From Defluviimonas sp. SAOS-178_SWC (GTDB taxonomy: Bacteria; Pseudomonadota; Alphaproteobacteria; Rhodobacterales; Rhodobacteraceae), in the NCBI RefSeq assembly GCF_039830135.1, contig NZ_CP156081.1, positions 1,598,001-1,662,000 of the forward strand: a stretch of 64,000 bases of DNA, written 5' to 3'. Every line of letters starts with the position of its first letter. The first letter of the stretch is position 1. A program made the position numbers and the translations under genes. The notes below the pieces were generated by a model. It had not been told where the DNA came from. It was given only the letters and a program-made list of their open reading frames with translations, and ran no database searches. Below, in pieces: positions 59,586-64,000 of this stretch.

Positions 59586-59637
59586 GGCCGGTCTTTTGGC
59601 AGGCCGGTCGGAAGGTGACAAGAGGAATGCGGCCCCG

Positions 59638-60432
59638 TCAGCGGAAGTCGTCGAAGCTTCGGTTGCGCTGCCACATCTTCTCGCCGATCTCGCAATCGTA
59701 GGCTGCGCCGGCCTGAACCCGGATCAGGCGCTCGGGCGGTCCGCCCGCGATTTCGAGGACGAGCTTGCGGGTGACCGCGCCGGTGAAATCGCGCCAGTCC
59801 GTGACCGGCACCACGAATGCCCCCGGCCCGCCAATCACGCAGAGCGTGTAATAGACGTCGAGGTCGTCAAGCCGCCAAGCCGCGCCCGCGATGTCGCGGG
59901 TCATCAGGGGCAGGCCGTTGATGACGATCCCTTCCGCCAGAACCTCGTCGCGCGCCGCGGTGACGAGGCCGCCCTGGTTGTTGGGGCCGTCGCCGGAAAT
60001 GTCAATGACCCGCCGGAGGCCATCGAAGTCGTTCGAGGCGATCAGAAACGCACCGGCGCGCAGGGCCGACGCGATCGAGGTCCGGCTTTGCGTCATGGTC
60101 CGGTTGGATTCCAGCACGGCGGCGACGGCATCGAGATCGGCTCGGCCCTCGATCAGGGTCCAGTCCTGAACGACCCGGTGCCGATGTTCTCCGGCCCATT
60201 CGACATAGGCGAGGGCGATCCGCCCGGTGAAGGACCGTCCGAGCGCGGCGGCGACGGCGTCGCTGCGCAACGCTTCCGCGTAACCGCGCCGCTGGATCCC
60301 CAGCTCCGCCGGCGACATGGAGCGCGACACATCGACAAGGAGCAGAAGCTCAAGGTCCACCTCCTCGGCATGGAGACGATGCGCGAGGAGGGCCATCAGC
60401 GTGAGGACAAGAACAAGAACGCGCAGCCGCAT
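59638..60432 (-). CDS. DUF1194 protein with von Willebrand A-type fold, exported
   Basis: A 264-residue protein. The ATG at 60432 gives a clear signal peptide ([20 protein letters not shown], cleavage near HA-EE); a TTG two codons upstream is also possible. The MIDAS-like [10 protein letters not shown] follows, then [14 protein letters not shown], which are hallmarks of DUF1194. Periplasmic metal-dependent adhesion or binding; no partner is recognisable. Confidence 0.88.
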   Translation of the reverse strand: MRLRVLVLVLTLMALLAHRLHAEEVDLELLLLVDVSRSMSPAELGIQRRGYAEALRSDAVAAALGRSFTGRIALAYVEWAGEHRHRVVQDWTLIEGRADLDAVAAVLESNRTMTQSRTSIASALRAGAFLIASNDFDGLRRVIDISGDGPNNQGGLVTAARDEVLAEGIVINGLPLMTRDIAGAAWRLDDLDVYYTLCVIGGPGAFVVPVTDWRDFTGAVTRKLVLEIAGGPPERLIRVQAGAAYDCEIGEKMWQRNRSFDDFR

Positions 60433-60489
60433 GGCCAAGCGTTACCCGGCATATGCGGCCTGTCCATTCAAATTGCCGCGCGCGGCATT

Positions 60490-61980
60490 TCAGAATCCGT
60501 CGCCGCCGGCCTGTTGCCAGGGCTTCACGAGATTGCCGAAGCGGGTGAAGCGGCCCTCGAAGCTCAGTTCCACGGTCCCGATCGGCCCGTGGCGCTGCTT
60601 GCCGATGATGACCTCGGCCTTGCCGTGCACCTGCTCCATGATCTCCTGCCAGGCGGCCATCTTCTCAAGCTCATGGTCGCCGGGCTTCTCGCGTTCCTTG
60701 TAGTATTCGTCGCGGTAGACGAACATCACGACGTCGGCGTCCTGCTCGATCGAGCCGGATTCCCGCAGGTCCGAAAGCTGCGGCCGCTTGTCCTCGCGGC
60801 TCTCGACCTGACGCGACAGCTGCGAAAGCGCCACGACGGGGATATTAAGTTCCTTCGCCAGGGCCTTGAGGCCCATGGAAATTTCGGCGATCTCCTGCAC
60901 CCGGTTGTCGCCCTTGCCGGTGCCGCGCAGAAGCTGAAGGTAGTCGACCATCACGACATCCAGCCCGTGCGTCCGCTTCAGCCGGCGGCATCGCGCCGTG
61001 ACCTGGCTGATCGGCAGCGCCGGCGTGTCGTCGATGTAGAGCGGGCAGGTCTCGAGCGCCTTCGCCGCCTCGACGAAGCGGCGGAACTCGGCCTCGGTCA
61101 TGTCGCCGCGGCGAATGTTTTCCGACGGCACCTCGGACGCTTCGGAGAGGATCCGCGCCGCAAGCTGCTCCGACGACATTTCGAGCGAGAAGAAGCCGAC
61201 GACGCCCCCCTCGACCGCGCCCTCGCTGCCGTCGTGACGCCGGCCGCGCTTGTAGGCCTTGGCGATGTTGAAGGCGATGTTGGTCGCAAGCGAGGTCTTG
61301 CCCATCGAGGGACGGCCCGCGAGGATCAGAAGGTCCGAAGGGTGCAGGCCGCCGAGCTTCTTGTCGAGGTCGACGAGCCCGGTCGACACCCCCGCCAGAC
61401 CGCCCTCGCGCTGATAGGCGGCAAGCGCCGACTGCACCGCCTCGGTCGTGGCCTTCAGGAAGGAGACGAAGCCCTTTTCGGCGGTTCCCTGCTCGGCCAG
61501 CGTGTAAAGCCGCTGCTCGGCCTCGGTGATCTGGTCCTTCGGATCGTTGTCGACCTCGATCGTCTTGGCGCGGTCCGAGATATCCTGGCCCAGCCGGATC
61601 AGTTCGCGCCGGACGGCCAGCTCGTAGATCATCTGCGCATAGTCGCGCGCCGCGAAGGCAGAGATCGCGGCGCCGGCGAGCCGCGCCAGATAGGCGGGCC
61701 CGCCAAGCGCCTTCAGCCCCTCGTCCTCTTCCAGATAGCCTTTCAGCGTCACCGGAGAGGCCAATGCGTTCTTCTGGATCCGCGCCACCGCGATCTCGAA
61801 GATGCGGGCGTGGACCGGCTCGAAGAAATGCTCGGCCTTCACGAGCGCGGCGATCCGGTCGTAGATGTCGTTGTTCGTCAGGACCGCCCCGAGGAGCTGC
61901 TGCTCGGCCTCGATGTTATGCGGAAGCGCATCGTTTTCCGGCTGCGGCGGAACCGCCCGGATCGTCGCCACGTCGTTCAT
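60490..61980 (-). CDS. dnaB: Replicative DNA helicase DnaB
   Basis: Hexameric helicase of the replication fork. Start at 61980 (MNDVATIRAVPPQPENDALP) after GGGGGA; 33 upstream codons in frame are rejected. The 496-residue protein has the N-terminal domain (NIEAEQQLLGAVLTNNDIYD) and the RecA-like domain with Walker A in LAGRPSMGKTSLATNIAFNI. Walker B DVVMVDYLQLL and the arginine-finger region SGSIEQDADVVMFVYRDEYY complete it. No intein. Confidence 0.98.
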   Translation of the reverse strand: MNDVATIRAVPPQPENDALPHNIEAEQQLLGAVLTNNDIYDRIAALVKAEHFFEPVHARIFEIAVARIQKNALASPVTLKGYLEEDEGLKALGGPAYLARLAGAAISAFAARDYAQMIYELAVRRELIRLGQDISDRAKTIEVDNDPKDQITEAEQRLYTLAEQGTAEKGFVSFLKATTEAVQSALAAYQREGGLAGVSTGLVDLDKKLGGLHPSDLLILAGRPSMGKTSLATNIAFNIAKAYKRGRRHDGSEGAVEGGVVGFFSLEMSSEQLAARILSEASEVPSENIRRGDMTEAEFRRFVEAAKALETCPLYIDDTPALPISQVTARCRRLKRTHGLDVVMVDYLQLLRGTGKGDNRVQEIAEISMGLKALAKELNIPVVALSQLSRQVESREDKRPQLSDLRESGSIEQDADVVMFVYRDEYYKEREKPGDHELEKMAAWQEIMEQVHGKAEVIIGKQRHGPIGTVELSFEGRFTRFGNLVKPWQQAGGDGF

Positions 61981-62045
61981 TCTGTCCCCCGTTATCGGCC
62001 AAGGGATATGCGCCATCCGGGCCACCCATGCAAATTGTATATTGC

Positions 62046-62065
62046 TGTGGATGACCGGTGGATAA
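62046..62065 (-). promoter_or_regulatory. Two DnaA-box-like 9-mers upstream of dnaB
   Basis: On the minus strand TTATCCACC (62065-62057) and TCATCCACA (62054-62046) each match the DnaA box TTATCCACA at eight of nine positions and are 2 bp apart, about 70-85 bp upstream of the dnaB start. Confidence 0.45.
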
Positions 62066-62163
62066 GCGCGCTGCCGCAAGATGATGGGGTCAGCCCATGC
62101 TGTCTGTCAACATCTGCGCCAATTTCGGCTTCGGAACGGCAGGGGCTGGCCGGCGCCCCGCCA

Positions 62164-62844
62164 TCACTCCTTGCGGTTTGCTTCCTGCCAGGCGCGGGGG
62201 TTGGTCAGGAAGGTCTCGACCTCGTCGAGGGTGCCGGAATCGAAGGCGCCCGATTCGCGTGCTTCGGCCAGGACGTCCCACCATGTGCAGAGGAAATGGA
62301 GCGCCACGCCATGGTCGGCGAGCGTCTTCACCGTCTCGGGGAAGATGCCGTAGTAGAAGATTACCGCGGTGTTCGCGCAGGTAGCCCCGGTCGCGCGGAT
62401 CGCGTCGACGAAGGAGAGCTTCGATCCGCCGTCGGTCGTGAGATCCTCGACGAGGAGAACGCGCTGTCCTTCGCTCATCGAGCCCTCGATGCGGGCATTG
62501 CGGCCGTAACCCTTGGGCTTCTTGCGCACATAGGTCATCGGCAGCGCCAGCCTCTCGGCCACCATCGCGGCGAACGGGATGCCCGCCGTCTCGCCGCCGG
62601 CGATGTTGTCGAAGGCCTCGAACCCCGCCTCGCGCATCACCGTTACCGCCATGAAGTCCATCAGGGTGGAGCGGATGCGCGGGAAGGAGATCAGCTTGCG
62701 GCAGTCGATATAGGTTGGCGACGGGAGGCCCGAGGCGAGGATGAAGGGCTCGTCCGCGTTGAAGTGCACGGCCCTGATCTCCAGGAGCATTCGCGCCGTC
62801 AGCCGGGCGATTTCCTCTTTCGGCGGGAAGGAACTGGGGATCAT
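62164..62844 (-). CDS. pyrE: Orotate phosphoribosyltransferase
   Basis: Fifth step of UMP synthesis. The 226-residue protein has [20 protein letters not shown] and the PRPP-binding motif [40 protein letters not shown] is also present. It follows pyrC on the same strand with a 104-bp gap containing an inverted pair of repeats. Confidence 0.96.
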   Translation of the reverse strand: MIPSSFPPKEEIARLTARMLLEIRAVHFNADEPFILASGLPSPTYIDCRKLISFPRIRSTLMDFMAVTVMREAGFEAFDNIAGGETAGIPFAAMVAERLALPMTYVRKKPKGYGRNARIEGSMSEGQRVLLVEDLTTDGGSKLSFVDAIRATGATCANTAVIFYYGIFPETVKTLADHGVALHFLCTWWDVLAEARESGAFDSGTLDEVETFLTNPRAWQEANRKE

Positions 62845-62861
62845 GTCGCGTCCTTTCGTGC

Positions 62862-62945
62862 TTTCATCTTGCGAAAAATACCTCCCGCGGAGCGTCCGGC
62901 GGTGATGTCATGCGCCTCCGGCGGAGGTATTTCGGGCAAGATGAA
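62862..62945. repeat. Intergenic repeat family B, inverted pair between pyrC and pyrE
   Basis: TTCATCTTGC...AATACCTCCCGCGGAG (62862-62891) faces GCCTCCGGCGGAGGTATTT...GCAAGATGAA (62914-62945). The two halves are nearly complementary, so the transcript can fold into a long hairpin between the two genes. Confidence 0.85.
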
Positions 62946-62948
62946 TGA

Positions 62949-63992
62949 TCAATCTCTCACATGCCAGCGGACCGGGAAACCGGGATCGAAGACGGTGACC
63001 GGGCCTGCGCCGGTGTCGATCTTCGCGGGCCAGCGCGCGGCCTCGGCGGTCTTCGCCAGCGTAAGGTGGCCCGGATTGGGCTTCAGGCCGTAGAAAGCCG
63101 CGCCGTTCAGCGAGGTGAAGGCTTCGAGCCGGTCGAGCGCGCCGTCCTCCTCGAAGACATGGGCGAGGATCGGCATCGTATTGGTCGCGGTGAAGCAGCC
63201 GGCGCAGCCGCAGGCGTTTTCCTTCAGGGGATCGGCATGCGGGGCCGAGTCGGTTCCGAGAAAGAAGCGCACCTCGCCCGAGGTTGCCGCCTCGCGGAGC
63301 GCCAGCCGGTGGACCTCGCGTTTGGCCACGGGCAGGCAGTAGTAATGCGGCCTGATCCCGCCGACGAGGATGTGGTTGCGGTTGATGATCAGGTGATGCG
63401 TGGTGATCGTCGCGCCAAGATCCGCGCCGCCCGAACGGGCGTAGGCGACGCCCTCTTTCGTGGTGATATGCTCCATCACCACCTTCAGGCCGGGCGTCGC
63501 GCGGCGGATCGGGTCGAGGACGCGGTCGATGAACACCGCCTCGCGATCGAAGATGTCGACGGCCGGATCCGTCACTTCGCCGTGGACGCAAAGCGGCAGG
63601 CCGATCCCGGCCATCGTCTCCAGCACCCCGCGCACCTTGTCGAAATCGCGCACGCCGGATTGCGAATTGGTCGTGGCCCCGGCGGGATAGAGCTTCACCG
63701 CCCGCACGAGGCCGGAGGCCGCCGCCGCGGCGACATCCGACGGGGCGGTCGCCTCGGTCAGGTAGAGCGTCATCAGGGGTTCGAACGTCTGTCCCTCGGG
63801 CAGGGCGGCGAGGATGCGGTCACGGTACGCGGCCGCTTCGGCCGCTGTCACGACCGGCGGCACGAGGTTCGGCATGACGATGGCGCGGGCGAAGTGGCGC
63901 GCGGTTTCCGGCAGCACGCCTTCCAGCATCGCGCCGTCGCGCAGATGAAGGTGCATGTCGTCGGGGCGGCGGAGGGTCAGGGTCTGGCTCAT
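62949..63992 (-). CDS. pyrC: Dihydroorotase, class II
   Basis: Third step of UMP synthesis. The 347-residue protein begins [20 protein letters not shown] (zinc histidines in HLHLRD). Carboxylated-Lys and His positions follow in [27 protein letters not shown] and [10 protein letters not shown], and the Asp in [11 protein letters not shown]. An ATG at 63992 gives the usual start, so the gene is complete within the window with only 8 bp beyond it. Confidence 0.96.
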   Translation of the reverse strand: MSQTLTLRRPDDMHLHLRDGAMLEGVLPETARHFARAIVMPNLVPPVVTAAEAAAYRDRILAALPEGQTFEPLMTLYLTEATAPSDVAAAAASGLVRAVKLYPAGATTNSQSGVRDFDKVRGVLETMAGIGLPLCVHGEVTDPAVDIFDREAVFIDRVLDPIRRATPGLKVVMEHITTKEGVAYARSGGADLGATITTHHLIINRNHILVGGIRPHYYCLPVAKREVHRLALREAATSGEVRFFLGTDSAPHADPLKENACGCAGCFTATNTMPILAHVFEEDGALDRLEAFTSLNGAAFYGLKPNPGHLTLAKTAEAARWPAKIDTGAGPVTVFDPGFPVRWHVRD

Positions 63993-64000
63993 GCCGTTCG

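Noticed and set aside
59485..63093. Plus-strand open frame of about 1,200 codons
   Set aside because: It runs antisense through alr, the DUF1194 gene, dnaB and pyrE, all of which have clear motifs on the minus strand. Long antisense frames are expected in GC-rich DNA with strong third-position bias.
1..64000. tRNA, rRNA or CRISPR
   Set aside because: No clover-leaf with a T-loop GTTCRA segment, no rRNA sequence and no regularly spaced direct repeats were seen by eye; weak tRNA-like signals could still be missed.

Overview
The window is GC-rich chromosomal DNA from an alphaproteobacterium, almost certainly a member of the Rhodobacteraceae (Rhodobacterales). The main reasons are a complete set of Rhodobacter-type gene transfer agent (GTA) structural genes lying between a fabF-mltG pair and cysE, a pyruvate dehydrogenase E1-beta carrying its own lipoyl domain, a SqrR-type persulfide regulator, and two families of short intergenic repeats that I recognise as common in this order. 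I see no rRNA, tRNA, CRISPR array or complete insertion sequence.

Layout. 1-2.7 kb: the end of a phosphatidylserine decarboxylase gene, the rpsF-rpsR-rplI ribosomal operon and a cytochrome b561, all on the minus strand. 2.8-9.2 kb (plus): fatty-acid synthesis genes fabD, fabG, acpP and fabF, with an acetyltransferase, a divergent HisA paralogue and the cell-wall lytic transglycosylase mltG. 9.2-22.9 kb (plus): the GTA cluster, from the small terminase (g1) to the large tail protein (g15), followed by a DUF2793 protein and a small conserved-looking gene. Its promoter is followed by an intrinsic terminator before g1, and g15 has lost its first third or more. 22.9-23.7 kb: cysE. 23.8-30.4 kb (minus): pdhC, pdhB, pdhA, an FtsB-like divisome protein, class I fructose-bisphosphate aldolase and pgk. 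30.6-31.7 kb: two overlapping cyclophilins, one cytoplasmic and one exported.

31.8-35.6 kb is the clearest accessory segment. A 5'-truncated SRAP-family gene abuts about 600 bp of AT-richer DNA without a convincing gene. Then comes a tightly coupled minus-strand cassette of hexapeptide acetyltransferase, acyl carrier protein, acyl-AMP ligase and FabG-like reductase. It looks like a self-contained module that activates, reduces and transfers an unknown acyl group. 35.7-39.1 kb holds regulators and redox genes: a VOC protein divergent from soxR with a textbook SoxR box between them, a SqrR/BigR-like repressor, a degenerate DUF4147 glycerate-kinase-like protein and a flavin reductase.

39.2-47.7 kb: small proteins, a DUF475 membrane protein, dusA, a Bcr/CflA-type exporter, a TauE/SafE permease, a YafY-type regulator with a perfect 12-bp-arm palindrome, and tatABC coupled to a DUF815 ATPase. 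47.8-64 kb is mostly minus strand: surE-pcm-nlpD, an SDR, bioY (plus), radA-cvpA-purF-DUF1284, PqiA-like and small membrane proteins, alr-mlaE-mlaF, a DUF1194 protein, dnaB with two DnaA-box-like sites upstream, pyrE and pyrC. Most of these are ordinary housekeeping genes. The main points of interest are the truncated GTA tail gene, the GTA leader, the acyl cassette, the HisA and DUF4147 paralogues with altered active sites, and several strong palindromes next to regulated genes.
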